Below, in pieces: positions 25,237 through 34,726 of a stretch of DNA of 64,000 bases. The DNA comes from Mycobacteroides sp. LB1 (GTDB lineage Bacteria; Actinomycetota; Actinomycetes; Mycobacteriales; Mycobacteriaceae), in contig NZ_JACCFF010000001.1 of the NCBI RefSeq assembly GCF_013449725.1, positions 1,364,001 through 1,428,000 on the forward strand. Reading direction: 5' to 3'. The notes under the pieces were generated by a model, which did not search any database, had not been told where the DNA came from, and saw nothing but the letters and a program-made list of their open reading frames with translations. Every line of letters starts with the position of its first letter. Position 1 is the first letter of the stretch. A program made the translations under genes and the position numbers.

Positions 25237-26430
25237 TCAGCGGGCACCGTCGACGGCGAAACTGACTACAGCCGCCCAATGCAATGGGCTGGCCGCGCGA
25301 TCACCGCCCCGCCAGCGCCGCAACTGAGCCCGCTGCCAGCGGTTCACCGCGCGACCGGCGTCAACTTCCCGGTGCGCACGGTCGACACCGGCAACCGTAT
25401 CGGCCATGGGATCTGTTGGGTACGAGCCAAATTGACTGTAAGCCGCAGCGGTCGGCAGCGACCACAGGGTCGCGGTCACCAACTCCGCCCCACCCAGGAT
25501 CATCGCCGCGGCCAGTCCGGTCGCCTCGTCGAAGCGGTAATCGCCTCCCGATGAGCAGGCCAACAGTGCGACTCGCGGCGGGATCGGAAGCCGCGCGGCC
25601 ATCATGTCTGCCGCGGTCAACGGACGATCCTCCGCCAGGTGCAGGGCAGCCCGCTCAGCGTGGCCGACAGCGCCCTCAGCCGCGCTGGCATGCCCCACGT
25701 AGAGCAGCCGGGCCGGGTCCTGCGCACACACCTCGGCAAGCCAATGGCGGTCGATATCGGTTCGGCGGAACAGTTCGACCGGTGCACCGACCGCAGGCAG
25801 CACCCGATGACTGACCATCAGCTCCCCGAAATGGCAAGTCAACGCAGCCTCCGGCGAGGGGCGGCCCAGCACCGAACCCAGCGTCGAATCCGGTCGCTGT
25901 CCGGGAATCCGTGGGTCCAGCAGTAGCACTGCTGGACCGTTATGACGATCGCTCCACCGCACCGGCTGCCGCGGCGCGTGGACGATGTTCGGCGGCACGG
26001 CCATCAGCACATCGACCAGCTCCATCAATCGGAAACCATCCGCCCCCGGCACGGCCAGCTGCCCCCAAGGCACCCGGGCCAATCGCGGGCTCGGTGTCAC
26101 GAACAGCACTGCCCGCGGAGATGACGCGCACTCGGACAACAGCTTCCAGCCGTCGGCAGCCACCAGCTCGGTCCCGAGCACGCGGGCCAGCTCGAGTTCC
26201 GCATCCGGGCTTGTGAAAGCCCCTGTGGTCAAAGCCCGTTCAATGGCTATGAGCGCGGTCTCGGATCCAGACGCATCCGGCAACGCGGAATAGAGTGCAT
26301 CGCAGGCCTTTTCCAGCAGCGGCTGCCCTATTGCCCAAGTGACCGTTCGTGACGGCTCCCCCACCACCCGCAGGCTGGCGTAGGTGGCGATACCGACGTC
26401 GGCGAATCGTAGAACCAGGGTGATTGTCAT
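25237..26430 (-). CDS. CHAT-domain caspase-like protease
   Basis: A 397-residue protein whose C-terminal half is a CHAT peptidase domain: catalytic His247 in LLYVGHAS and catalytic Cys292 in VALLACSSGGDYRF, followed by EATGLAAAMILGGAELVTATLWSLP, the usual CHAT ending. The N-terminal 130 residues form a separate domain of unknown type. CHAT proteases cleave partner proteins in bacterial defence and separase-like systems. The ATG overlaps the TPR gene stop (ATGA), so the TPR protein is probably its direct regulator or substrate adaptor. Target unknown. Confidence 0.8.
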   Translation of the reverse strand: MTITLVLRFADVGIATYASLRVVGEPSRTVTWAIGQPLLEKACDALYSALPDASGSETALIAIERALTTGAFTSPDAELELARVLGTELVAADGWKLLSECASSPRAVLFVTPSPRLARVPWGQLAVPGADGFRLMELVDVLMAVPPNIVHAPRQPVRWSDRHNGPAVLLLDPRIPGQRPDSTLGSVLGRPSPEAALTCHFGELMVSHRVLPAVGAPVELFRRTDIDRHWLAEVCAQDPARLLYVGHASAAEGAVGHAERAALHLAEDRPLTAADMMAARLPIPPRVALLACSSGGDYRFDEATGLAAAMILGGAELVTATLWSLPTAAAYSQFGSYPTDPMADTVAGVDRAHREVDAGRAVNRWQRAQLRRWRGGDRAASPLHWAAVVSFAVDGAR

Positions 26431-28112
26431 GGCCACGTCGACCATTCGTCGTCGGCGGCGGTGACCTCACGGCCGTACCGCTGCCAGGCCAGCTCCCGGT
26501 AGCCGCTCATGATCTGCTCACCGGCGGGGTCCATCCGCAACGGCGGCAGCGGCCCGAGGCGGGTGAGCCCCCCGTCCGCCTGTACCGGCGGTGCCGCGGC
26601 GACGAGCGCCAGGTCACCCTCGACGGGAACCGCCGCGGTGGCCGTGGCAGCCCACGCACCGGCCGACGGACCTGCCTGACCATCACCCAGGTCCGCAGTG
26701 AAAGCCCCTCGCGCGCTGTGGTATTCAATCAACTCACTGACCAGCCCGGCATTGTCCCATTCCTTCGCCACCGCGAAGGCGCCTGCCAGCATCGGCGCCG
26801 AGACACACCTGGCCCAGCGCATCCGCGCCCCCGCGTCCGAGATCGCATAGCGCACCGCGTCGACCGCCAACGCCGCCGGAACCTTGAGGTCCGCGGCCTG
26901 TTGGAGCTTGGACATCGCGCGCTGGTATCCGGGACGGTCCGCGCCACCGGACACCGTCCCAGTACCGGGATCCAGGCCCAGGTCGGCGAGCGCGTCGGCG
27001 CGCCAGATGTTGCCCAGCTGGTCGTCGAGACGGGCGTATTGCAGCCAACTGTGCCGCGGGTAGGAGTCCAACAGTTCCCGAGCCTGCGCCACCTTCTCGA
27101 CGGCCTCGGCGAAATCGCCGCGAAGAATCGCAATCCAACTGCGCTGTAACAGAATACGGTGAATATGCAATGGCTTGTCGATCTCCCGCCAGTGCCGCTC
27201 GGCATGGCCCCAGCATTCGTCGGCCTCGTCCAGAGCGCCCATCCTGAACCGAATCAGACCGAAGTACAGCCAGCTTCGGGACACGTCATGCGCCCGGACA
27301 TGCTCGGCGATCGCCGGGTATGCCTGGTGGACCAGCGTCTGAGTTTCGGCGATATCGCCGTCCGCCCACCGGGCCGCGGCACGTTCCAACTGCGCCCGCG
27401 CACCAGCCAGTTGCCAGTCCCGCGCCCCGGCACGCGCCTCGGCCCGCCGCAGCCACGGCTGCGCCTCGTCGAGCCGGCCGGTCTCGACACAGAACCGGCC
27501 ATAGGAGAGTGCACCGTGGACAAACAGGTGATCGGACTCGGCGCCGCCCTCGCGCGCATACTCCTCGAGCAGATCGAGAACCTCGACCCACACCGGAACC
27601 GAGTCCGCGTACATGTCGTCATCGCACAGACCCCTGGCGATCAAAATCCTGGCGTGACAGATGAGGCCGCGGTGCTCGGCGGCCAAATTCTCGAAGTTCC
27701 CGACGGTTTCGACCAACGCCCGCAGATGCACGGCGGCACCATCGTGATCACCGCTGGCCGCGGCCAATCCGGCGGCCAGGAATTCCGCGCGCCGGGTGTA
27801 CCGGCAGACCATCTGGTCGACCTCGGTGCCGGACATGGCGACACGCTCGGCGAGATCGGGTCGATGGCCCGCGCGAATTTCCGTATAAGTGGCCAGGCAC
27901 TCGCGGATCCGCCGGATACCTTCCACGACGCCGTCGTATGCGGTGCGCACCAGGTAGATCTCGCCGAGCTGCGCCAACACCTCCAGCGCGACATCGTCAC
28001 GGTCCGACTGCTCGGCTTGGGCCAGCAGCGACAGCAGGAGCTCCTTGGCGGCCTCTTCCTTGGCCGCCAAGGCCAGGTGACGAGCGCGCTCCAGGTCGCC
28101 GATGATCGTCAC
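26427..28112 (-). CDS. TPR-repeat protein paired with the CHAT protease
   Basis: A 561-residue, all-helical protein made of tetratricopeptide-like repeats (for example GDFAEAVEKVAQARELLDSYPRHSWLQYARL, FCVETGRLDEAQPWLRRAEARAGARDW), ending in a less ordered Ala/Pro-rich linker (about 450-530). The start is GTG at 28112, supported by a TACTAT minus-10 six bases upstream; a GTG at 28148 would place that promoter inside the gene. In other bacteria TPR and CHAT domains occur fused or as neighbours, with the TPR part sensing a trigger. Here they are split but translationally coupled. Confidence 0.75.
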   Translation of the reverse strand: MTIIGDLERARHLALAAKEEAAKELLLSLLAQAEQSDRDDVALEVLAQLGEIYLVRTAYDGVVEGIRRIRECLATYTEIRAGHRPDLAERVAMSGTEVDQMVCRYTRRAEFLAAGLAAASGDHDGAAVHLRALVETVGNFENLAAEHRGLICHARILIARGLCDDDMYADSVPVWVEVLDLLEEYAREGGAESDHLFVHGALSYGRFCVETGRLDEAQPWLRRAEARAGARDWQLAGARAQLERAAARWADGDIAETQTLVHQAYPAIAEHVRAHDVSRSWLYFGLIRFRMGALDEADECWGHAERHWREIDKPLHIHRILLQRSWIAILRGDFAEAVEKVAQARELLDSYPRHSWLQYARLDDQLGNIWRADALADLGLDPGTGTVSGGADRPGYQRAMSKLQQAADLKVPAALAVDAVRYAISDAGARMRWARCVSAPMLAGAFAVAKEWDNAGLVSELIEYHSARGAFTADLGDGQAGPSAGAWAATATAAVPVEGDLALVAAAPPVQADGGLTRLGPLPPLRMDPAGEQIMSGYRELAWQRYGREVTAADDEWSTWP

Positions 28113-28118
28113 CTCCGC

Positions 28119-28124
28119 ATAGTA
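28119..28124 (-). promoter_or_regulatory. Minus-10 element of the TPR-CHAT operon
   Basis: TACTAT (minus strand) six bases before the GTG at 28112, a leaderless arrangement. Confidence 0.5.
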
Positions 28125-28167
28125 AGAAGCGGCGGGCGCGCTATGCACGCCCGCCGCCGTCGGGATG

Positions 28168-28629
28168 TCAGCCGCAGCTCACCTTGATGGTGAACGGCTT
28201 GGTGATCATCCCGGCCATCGGGTTCTTGACGTCGGCACCGGTGGCCTCGCCGGTGATGGTGTACGTCTTCCCGTCGACCTTGACATCGGCGGAGCCCACG
28301 CTGGCCCCCATGCCGTTACTGACCGCCAGCGCGGCCCCGTCGTACACCAGACCCAGCGACTGCACCTTGGGAGGCGCCTCGTCGGTCATGACGACCCCCA
28401 GGCCCTGCTGGCCGTTGGCGGCGCCGCTGGCGACGTTGATCTTGCCGCCCTGCTTGACACAGGTCACCGACTTCAGGTCGAGGCCGGCGAGGTCCTTGCC
28501 GTCCACCTTCACCTCGGCGTTGGTTCCGGTGCTCACCTGCGAGCCGCTCGGCTTGTCGGTCGAGCAGCCGACCACCACCGCACCGGCGGCGAGAAGTCCC
28601 ATGGCACCCACGATCACTCGATTCATCAT
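28168..28629 (-). CDS. LpqH-family (19-kDa antigen-like) lipoprotein
   Basis: A 153-residue exported lipoprotein. Signal sequence MMNRVIVGAMGLLAAGAVVVGC with lipobox VVGC; the mature part has VTCVKQGGKINVASG and a C-terminal FTIKVSCG, the two Cys likely forming the disulfide typical of the LpqH fold, and DVKVDGKTYTITGEATG. Surface-exposed and probably triacylated and glycosylated in the Thr/Ser-rich N-terminal stretch. GAAGGG precedes the ATG at 28629. Precise function unknown. Confidence 0.85.
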   Translation of the reverse strand: MMNRVIVGAMGLLAAGAVVVGCSTDKPSGSQVSTGTNAEVKVDGKDLAGLDLKSVTCVKQGGKINVASGAANGQQGLGVVMTDEAPPKVQSLGLVYDGAALAVSNGMGASVGSADVKVDGKTYTITGEATGADVKNPMAGMITKPFTIKVSCG

Positions 28630-28817
28630 CTGTCCCTTCGTCGTCCGTCGCCCCGATGGCTCCGTCATGGCTCAAGTGAAGGCGGGCCGAAGCGCTACCG
28701 ATCCCAAGAAGTCGCAGTTTCCGCAGGCAGCTGGCACTGATACCTTCGCCGAGTGCGCAGCTGCGAACACATTTCACGGGAGACCGCGTACCCCAGTGCG
28801 CGCTCGGCGGCAGCTTC

Positions 28818-29588
28818 GTGAAACCCATCGGCGCCATCACCCGCGGCACCACCGGGATCAACAGGCTGCGCCGCAGTGACCGCTGGCTCGTCCACCATGA
28901 CGCGGTGCGCTCCGTGCTCACCGGCGCCGCCGACCCACTGGTGGTGGACCTGGGATACGGCGCCATGCCCACCACCACACTCGAGCTGGCCTCGCGACTG
29001 CGGACGGTGCGGTCCGATGTCCGGGTGGTGGGATTGGAGATCGACCCCGAACGGGTGGTTCCGGCACGTGACGGGGTCCACTTCGGTCTCGGCGGCTTCG
29101 AGTTAGCAGGCCACACACCAGTTCTGGTGCGTGCGTTCAATGTGTTGCGCCAGTACCCGGAGTCGGAGGTGGCGAACGCCTGGGCCACGATGACCGCCCG
29201 GCTGGCGCCCGGCGGGCTCATTATGGAGGGCACCTGCGACGAACTGGGCCGTCGGTGCGCATGGCTACTACTGGACGCCTCCGGACCACGAACCCTCACG
29301 CTGGCGTGCGATCCGTTCGATATCGACAAACCATCCGATCTCGCCGAACGGTTACCGAAAGCCCTTATCCACCAAAATGTTCCAGGACAACCCATCCACG
29401 ACCTACTCGCCGCCGCCGACAGGCAGTGGGCGGCGGCGGCCCCACACGGCGTTTTCGGGCCCAGGGTCCGCTGGCGCATGATGCTGAAATCATTGCGCGA
29501 CAATGGATTTCCCGTCGAGCGGCAACGACGGCAGGTCCGCGATTGCATCTTGACGACACCATGGTCAGCAGTGGCGCCAGTAACCTAG
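28818..29588 (+). CDS. Class I SAM-dependent methyltransferase-like protein
   Basis: A 256-residue protein with motif I LVVDLGYGAMPTT, acidic motif II VVGLEIDPERV and a post-motif LAPGGLIMEGTCDELGRR. Motif I (DLGYG) is less canonical than DxGxG, so activity is probable but not certain. GTG start at 28818. It is divergent from the LpqH-type lipoprotein and 10 bp upstream of the nitrilase gene, which however has its own promoter box. Substrate unknown. Confidence 0.7.
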   Translation: MKPIGAITRGTTGINRLRRSDRWLVHHDAVRSVLTGAADPLVVDLGYGAMPTTTLELASRLRTVRSDVRVVGLEIDPERVVPARDGVHFGLGGFELAGHTPVLVRAFNVLRQYPESEVANAWATMTARLAPGGLIMEGTCDELGRRCAWLLLDASGPRTLTLACDPFDIDKPSDLAERLPKALIHQNVPGQPIHDLLAAADRQWAAAAPHGVFGPRVRWRMMLKSLRDNGFPVERQRRQVRDCILTTPWSAVAPVT

Positions 29589-29591
29589 GCT
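29586..29591 (+). promoter_or_regulatory. Minus-10 element for the nitrilase gene (leaderless)
   Basis: TAGGCT overlapping the end of the methyltransferase gene, 7 nt before the ATG at 29599. Confidence 0.45.
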
Positions 29592-29598
29592 TGGGGTT

Positions 29599-30387
29599 AT
29601 GCGGATAGTGTTGGCGCAGATCAGCAGCAGCGCCGATCCCACTGAGAACCTGGCCACGGTCGCGGCCACGGTGCGCGATGCCGCCGACCAGGGCGCTGCT
29701 TTGGTGGTATTCCCGGAAGCCACCATGTGCCGGTTCGGCGTACCACTCCGGCCCGTCGCCGAACCCTTGGACGGCCCGTGGGCCGACGGGGTCCGCACGA
29801 TTGCACAGGAAGCAGCCCTCACCGTCGTCGCCGGAATGTTCACCCCCGCGCCCGACGGGCGAGTGTTCAACACGCTGCTGGCGACCGGCCCCGCGGCCGA
29901 CACGCACTACAACAAAATCCACCTCTACGACGCATTCGGATTCAGCGAATCGGCGACCGTCGCGCCCGGCAGCCAACAGGTCCTCATAGAGGTCGACGGG
30001 GTCAGCGTCGGACTGACGACGTGTTACGACATCCGCTTCCCCGACCTCTATACGGATCTGGCGCGTCGCGGCGCACAGCTGATCACCGTCAGCGCCTCAT
30101 GGGGTGCGGGGACCGAGAAATGGGATCAGTGGACTCTGCTCGCGCGCGCCCGGGCGGCCGACTCGACAAGCTTTATCGCCGCCGCCGGCCAAGCCCTGCC
30201 GAGCCTGGAAACCCCGGCGAGTAGGGCACCGACCGGGATCGGCGGCAGCCTGCTCGCCTCGCCGACAGGAGAACTGATTGCCCAGGCCGGACCCGACCCG
30301 CAGCTCATCCTTGCGGACCTGGATCTGGACGCGGTCGCTGACACCCGCCGGATCTTGCCGGTCCTTAACCCGTCCTCAGCCGAATAG
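29599..30387 (+). CDS. Carbon-nitrogen hydrolase of the nitrilase superfamily (Rv0480c homologue)
   Basis: A 262-residue enzyme with the catalytic triad of the superfamily: Glu in VVFPEAT, Lys in THYNKIHLYD, and Cys in LTTCYDIRFPD. The match to the Nit1/omega-amidase branch suggests hydrolysis of a small amide such as deaminated glutathione-type metabolites, but the physiological substrate is not shown by sequence. Conserved position in mycobacteria, followed by the DUF2993 gene 15 bp later. Confidence 0.88.
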   Translation: MRIVLAQISSSADPTENLATVAATVRDAADQGAALVVFPEATMCRFGVPLRPVAEPLDGPWADGVRTIAQEAALTVVAGMFTPAPDGRVFNTLLATGPAADTHYNKIHLYDAFGFSESATVAPGSQQVLIEVDGVSVGLTTCYDIRFPDLYTDLARRGAQLITVSASWGAGTEKWDQWTLLARARAADSTSFIAAAGQALPSLETPASRAPTGIGGSLLASPTGELIAQAGPDPQLILADLDLDAVADTRRILPVLNPSSAE

Positions 30388-30402
30388 GGCACAATCGCGC
30401 GG

Positions 30403-31332
30403 GTGACGACACCGCCTCAGCCGCCGCAGGGCCCCTCCGGATCGACACCTCCCGAGCCTTCGCCGTGGCAGCCGTCGACCCAGCAGGCGCCCGTCGTGCC
30501 GCCGCCGACCCCGCCCCCGGCCGAGCCGCCGCCGCCGTTGAGCGGGACACCCCAGCCCGCCCAACCCCAACCCCAACCCGAGCCCAAACCGAAGAAGGAT
30601 CGCGACTACAGGTCGCTGATACTGATCGCCGTCATCGTCGTCGCGGTGACCTTGGCCGCGGTCCTCGGCATCGAGCTGTATGCGCGCAAGCGCACCAGCA
30701 CCGAGGTGAACGCCGCCACATCGTGCCTGGTGCAGGATGGTGCGACGGCGTCGTTCGGCGCTACCCCGCTGGTGTTCCAGTACCTGGGTGACCACATCGA
30801 CAAGCTCACGATCAGGACTGCGGGCAATCAGATCGCGCAGGCCAAGAAGATGACCGTCGCCATCACGGTGCGCGATATCTCGCTCAAGAAGACGGCCGAC
30901 TCGCTCGGCACTATCGGTCGCCTCGACGTCGAGGTCTCCTGGCCGACCTCCGGTATCACCGAGAGCGCCCGGGCCCTCGTGCCGGGAATGCTCGGCTCGA
31001 TGGTCGGCGATGCCACCACGAACGAGTCGACCGGCGAGGTGACCCTGAGCGCCGCCGGAGGCTTGGCACAGATCACCACCAAGCCCGTCATCAAGGACGG
31101 CATGGTGACACTGCAGTCCGAGAACGTGTCCGCGTTCATCGGCCTACCCCGCGAGATCATCCAGCCGGCACTCGACACGTTCTCCAAGGGGCTGGTGGGC
31201 GGCGAGTACCCCATGGGGCTCAAGGCCCAAGAGGTGAAGGTCACCAACGACGGCATCACGGTGAAACTGTCGAGCACCAATCAGCCGATGAAGCCGGTTG
31301 AGAATCCCTGCCTGCAGAACCTCTCGTACTAG
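30403..31332 (+). CDS. DUF2993 (LmeA-like) membrane-anchored protein (Rv0479c homologue)
   Basis: A 309-residue protein. Residues 1-65 are a cytoplasmic Pro/Gln-rich tail, then one transmembrane helix (LILIAVIVVAVTLAAVLGIELYA), then an extracytoplasmic DUF2993 domain. DUF2993 includes LmeA, which acts in lipomannan elongation and binds phosphoinositides, so a role in envelope lipid or glycolipid handling is plausible. GTG start at 30403, same strand as the nitrilase; convergent with deoC. Confidence 0.82.
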   Translation: MTTPPQPPQGPSGSTPPEPSPWQPSTQQAPVVPPPTPPPAEPPPPLSGTPQPAQPQPQPEPKPKKDRDYRSLILIAVIVVAVTLAAVLGIELYARKRTSTEVNAATSCLVQDGATASFGATPLVFQYLGDHIDKLTIRTAGNQIAQAKKMTVAITVRDISLKKTADSLGTIGRLDVEVSWPTSGITESARALVPGMLGSMVGDATTNESTGEVTLSAAGGLAQITTKPVIKDGMVTLQSENVSAFIGLPREIIQPALDTFSKGLVGGEYPMGLKAQEVKVTNDGITVKLSSTNQPMKPVENPCLQNLSY

Positions 31333-31344
31333 CCTCGCGTTGAC

Positions 31345-32049
31345 CTAGAGCAGGAACCCGTCGAGGACACTCCGACTGCCCGAGAGGCCCAGCCGGGTCG
31401 CGCCGGCGTCGAGCATCGCCGCGGCATCCTGTGATGTCCGAATGCCGCCGCTCGCCTTGACCTGGAGTCGATCCCCGACCGTCTCGGCCATGATCCGCAC
31501 GGCATGCGTCGTCGCTCCCCCGGACGGGTGAAATCCCGTGGAGGTCTTCACGAAATCGGCTCCGGCGGCCTCGCTCGCCCGACATGCCGCACGGATCGCC
31601 TCGGCACCGGAGTGCTCTTGCAGCGCCGCGGACTCGATGATGACCTTGAGGGTTACCGCCGGCACCGCACGCCGGACCGCCTCGATATCGGCCTGCACCG
31701 CCGCGAAGTCACCGGCCACCGCCGCACCCACGTCAATCACCATGTCGATCTCGGTCGCACCTGCCGCCACCGCTAGCGCCGCCTCATGTGCCTTGATGGA
31801 CGAAAGATGCTTTCCCGACGGGAATCCCACCACCGCCGCGACAACCAACCCCTTGGCATCCACAGGCAGCATCGACGGTGACACGCATACCGCCAGTACC
31901 CCGAGATCGGTGGCCTCCGCGATGAGGGCCCGCACATCATCGGGCGTCGCTTCGGGCTTGAGCAGAGTGTGGTCGATGAGCGCGGCCACCTCCCTCCGTG
32001 TGGGCCAAACCGCTGGCGTGCCTGCCGAATCCGTCATGGGCTCAGTCAT
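31345..32049 (-). CDS. deoC: Deoxyribose-phosphate aldolase
   Basis: A 234-residue class I aldolase splitting 2-deoxyribose-5-phosphate to glyceraldehyde-3-phosphate and acetaldehyde in deoxynucleoside catabolism. Motifs: [12 protein letters not shown] at the N-terminus, LKVIIES, the Schiff-base Lys in FVKTSTGF and the second active-site Lys in VKASGGIRT. The ATG at 32049 is used; ATG at 32037 is an alternative. Only 18 bp separate it from the divergent ICL/PEP-mutase gene. Confidence 0.95.
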   Translation of the reverse strand: MTEPMTDSAGTPAVWPTRREVAALIDHTLLKPEATPDDVRALIAEATDLGVLAVCVSPSMLPVDAKGLVVAAVVGFPSGKHLSSIKAHEAALAVAAGATEIDMVIDVGAAVAGDFAAVQADIEAVRRAVPAVTLKVIIESAALQEHSGAEAIRAACRASEAAGADFVKTSTGFHPSGGATTHAVRIMAETVGDRLQVKASGGIRTSQDAAAMLDAGATRLGLSGSRSVLDGFLL

Positions 32050-32054
32050 AGAGC

Positions 32055-32060
32055 TAGCGT
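32055..32060 (+). promoter_or_regulatory. Minus-10 element for the ICL/PEP-mutase gene (leaderless)
   Basis: TAGCGT followed by 7 nt and the ATG at 32068. Confidence 0.45.
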
Positions 32061-32067
32061 CGCATAC

Positions 32068-32886
32068 ATGACCTCCCAGCATGAGCGTGCGGTCGCGTTC
32101 GCGGCCCTTCATCAGTCCGGGACGTTCGTGGTCCCCAACCCATGGGATGCCGGTACCGCACGCATCCTGACCGGCTATGGCTTTTCCGCATTGGCCACCA
32201 CCAGCGCCGGTCTGGCTTTCGCACTGGGGAGGCATGACGGCGCCAACCTGATCAGCCAACACGAGACGCTGGCCAATGCAGCGGCCATCGCAGCGGCCAC
32301 TCACCTCCCCGTCTCGGCCGATCTGGAGAACGGCGGGCCCGACATTGGAGACATCGCCGCGACCATCCGCACGGCAGCAGCAGCGGGACTCGTCGGCGGG
32401 TCCATCGAGGACGCCACCGGACGGCCCGACGCCCCGATCTACCCGCTGACGGAAGCGGTGGACCGCATCACCGCCGCAGTGCACACGGCGCGCGATCTGC
32501 CGTTTCCATTCACGCTGACGGCCCGCGCCGAGAACTTCCTCTACGGCCGGCCGGATTTGGCGGACACCATCGCCCGGCTGATCGCATACGCAGAGGCGGG
32601 CGCCGATGTGGTGTATGCGCCGGGCCTTCCCGATGCCGACGCCGTTCGCGCCGTATGCGCGGCGGTAGATCGCCCGGTCAATCTCCTCGCCACGGGGTTC
32701 GTGCTGAATCACTCGGTCGAGGAGATCGCGCAGTGGGGTGTGCGCCGGATCAGTCTCGGGTCAGCGATGGCACGCGCAGCACTGGGAGCATTCGTCGACG
32801 GCGCGCGGGAGATCGCACAGCACGGCACCTTCGGATTCGTGAATGATGCAATCCCCTACCGCGAAGCCAACGCTCTGTTTCCGTAG
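32068..32886 (+). CDS. Isocitrate lyase/PEP mutase superfamily protein
   Basis: A 272-residue TIM-barrel enzyme: [15 protein letters not shown] at the N-terminus, SADLENG (metal-binding acidic loop), GGSIEDATG and [11 protein letters not shown]. This is the oxaloacetate-decarboxylase/2-methylisocitrate-lyase-like branch that forms or cleaves C-C or P-C bonds next to a carboxylate. The KKCGH catalytic loop of true isocitrate lyase is absent. Divergent from deoC; function not assignable further. Confidence 0.82.
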   Translation: MTSQHERAVAFAALHQSGTFVVPNPWDAGTARILTGYGFSALATTSAGLAFALGRHDGANLISQHETLANAAAIAAATHLPVSADLENGGPDIGDIAATIRTAAAAGLVGGSIEDATGRPDAPIYPLTEAVDRITAAVHTARDLPFPFTLTARAENFLYGRPDLADTIARLIAYAEAGADVVYAPGLPDADAVRAVCAAVDRPVNLLATGFVLNHSVEEIAQWGVRRISLGSAMARAALGAFVDGAREIAQHGTFGFVNDAIPYREANALFP

Positions 32887-32921
32887 ACCTGTTGCCGCCC
32901 CTGGGCTTTCCACACAGAATT

Positions 32922-32940
32922 ATTGGATAGCCTATCCTTA
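32922..32940. promoter_or_regulatory. IdeR (iron) box in front of mbtK
   Basis: ATTGGATAGCCTATCCTTA reads on the opposite strand as a 15/19 match to the mycobacterial iron box TWAGGTWAGSCTWACCTWA. It overlaps a TATCCT minus-10 (32933-32938) that lies 7 nt before the ATG, so iron-loaded IdeR would block initiation. Confidence 0.75.
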
Positions 32941-32945
32941 TATCC

Positions 32946-33560
32946 ATGGAACGTCCCTGGCCAGTGCTCTACCGCCATGTCGCCCCCGACCCTTCGGTGC
33001 CCGCGCCTCCTGCCGCAGTGCTCCCCAGCCCGTTCGGCCTGCGACTTGTGGACCCGGATAGCGATGACACGGCGCTGATTGCCCGATGGATGCGCCAGCC
33101 GGCACTGGTCAACGGCTGGGAGCAGGACTGGCCGGACGAGCGCTGGTACGACCAGCTCAAGGCTCAGGTCGAGGGCACCTACTCGCACCCCTACCTGGTC
33201 CTGTTCCGCGATGAGCCCGTCGGCTACTTGGAGTTTTATCGTGCGGCCCAGGACTCCATCGGAGAAAAGTACGCCGCCGACCCATATGACCTGGGCATAC
33301 ACGGTGCAATCGCCAACGAGGCCATGGCCAGCAAGGGCTTCATGGTCATGATCCTGCCCAAGATCATCAAGAGCTTCTTCGAGCTAGAACCGCAATGCAA
33401 GCGGGTCATGTTCGACCCCGAGTACCAGAACTTCGAAACCCGCAGGGTCTTCGAACACATCGGCTGCGCCTTCCTCGGGGAGCACCAAATGCCCAACCGC
33501 CGAATGGCGCTGTACACCACGCCGAGAACCCCGGCGGATATACCCGCGCCTCTGACCTAA
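32946..33560 (+). CDS. mbtK: Mycobactin lysine N-acyltransferase (MbtK-like)
   Basis: A 204-residue GNAT-fold enzyme of the IucB/Rv1347c type, which attaches the fatty acyl chain to the epsilon-amino group of the mycobactin lysine. Seen: [39 protein letters not shown] and the C-terminal [20 protein letters not shown], the acyl-CoA/acyl-ACP binding side of the fold. Convergent with mbtN (4-bp overlap of ends), and its own promoter carries an IdeR box. Together with mbtL, mbtM and mbtN it forms the mbt-2 set known from M. tuberculosis Rv1344-Rv1347c. Confidence 0.88.
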   Translation: MERPWPVLYRHVAPDPSVPAPPAAVLPSPFGLRLVDPDSDDTALIARWMRQPALVNGWEQDWPDERWYDQLKAQVEGTYSHPYLVLFRDEPVGYLEFYRAAQDSIGEKYAADPYDLGIHGAIANEAMASKGFMVMILPKIIKSFFELEPQCKRVMFDPEYQNFETRRVFEHIGCAFLGEHQMPNRRMALYTTPRTPADIPAPLT

Positions 33561-34726
33561 ACGCCCAAGGAGCGGTACCCGTCGACATCGGGTTTCATGG
33601 TGGCGGCAACGAACTCCCAGAGCGTCTCGTCGGTACCGCCGCCCACCCGGGCCAGCTTCATATCGCGCCACCAGCGGCCGACCGGGGTCTCGTCGATCAA
33701 GTATCCCGAGCCACCGAAAATGTGCAGGCACTCGGACAACACTTCTTCGCCGAGCCGCGCAGCCGTGACCTTTGCGGCCGCCGCGGTACGCAGGTTCATC
33801 TCACCTGTCGCTGCGATGCCCTCAAGCGAATAGCGCATCATGTCGACCCTGGACTGCAGATCCGCGATACGCAGGCGCAATGCCTGGTGCCCCAGGAGCG
33901 TGCTGCCGAACTGCACGCGGTCCATCATCCGGGCAATGGTGACCCCGAGGGCCTTCTCGCAGAGCGCGACCACCTGGGCCGCAATGCCGAGCCGTTCGTG
34001 GGACAGCCCCCAGCTGATCGCAGCGAGCCCTGCGCCCGGGCGGGCGATCAGTGCATCCGAAGGAACCCACGTGTCGATATCGACCGGCGCGGTATCGAGT
34101 GGTCCCGCGCTCAGCTTGCGGTATCGCTCGTGCACCACCACCTGGGCGGTCGGCACCAGCAGCAGCATCACGTTCCCGTGCTTGCTGGCGCCATCGGCGC
34201 TGCGGGCGACGACGACGATGTGATCGGAGATCGGGCCGAGTGAGACGAACTTCTTACTGCCCCGCACGTGATAACCGCCGTCGACGCTACGGGCCAAGGT
34301 CTCCGAAATCTGGAGATCAGACCCGCCGGCCTCCTCGGAAGCGCCGATGCACAGCACCGCCTCACCGCGGATCGCCTGCTCGGTAATCTCACGCAGGTAA
34401 TCGGTCCTGCCGAATCGGCGCAAGATGGAAATCGCAGAGTCGTGCAAGCTCGCGCCGATGCTGATTCCGATCGAACCGAGCCCACCGAGCGCAAAGCCCA
34501 AAGCGACAAGCTTCGCCACGTCGGGGAGCGCCCCGGACGACCACTTGTCGGCGAACACACCGGCGCGGCCAAAGTGTTCGATGAGCGCGCGGGGGAACCG
34601 CTCGGCCTTCTCCGCTTCGGCCACCCACGACTTCACTTCGTCATCGATGACCGAGCTCAGCAGCGCGCGGAAACCGTCCGTAGACAGCGAGGCGGCCACC
34701 TTGTTCTCTGGATCGGCCAGAGTCAT
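33557..34726 (-). CDS. mbtN: Acyl-[ACP] dehydrogenase of mycobactin synthesis (MbtN-like)
   Basis: A 389-residue acyl-CoA dehydrogenase-fold flavoenzyme, expected to introduce the double bond at C2-C3 of the mycobactin acyl chain while bound to MbtL. Seen: the FAD/acyl-binding central strand region [37 protein letters not shown] and the C-terminal helical domain [25 protein letters not shown]. Start overlaps the mbtM stop (ATGA), third gene of mbtL-mbtM-mbtN. Confidence 0.88.
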   Translation of the reverse strand: MTLADPENKVAASLSTDGFRALLSSVIDDEVKSWVAEAEKAERFPRALIEHFGRAGVFADKWSSGALPDVAKLVALGFALGGLGSIGISIGASLHDSAISILRRFGRTDYLREITEQAIRGEAVLCIGASEEAGGSDLQISETLARSVDGGYHVRGSKKFVSLGPISDHIVVVARSADGASKHGNVMLLLVPTAQVVVHERYRKLSAGPLDTAPVDIDTWVPSDALIARPGAGLAAISWGLSHERLGIAAQVVALCEKALGVTIARMMDRVQFGSTLLGHQALRLRIADLQSRVDMMRYSLEGIAATGEMNLRTAAAAKVTAARLGEEVLSECLHIFGGSGYLIDETPVGRWWRDMKLARVGGGTDETLWEFVAATMKPDVDGYRSLGV

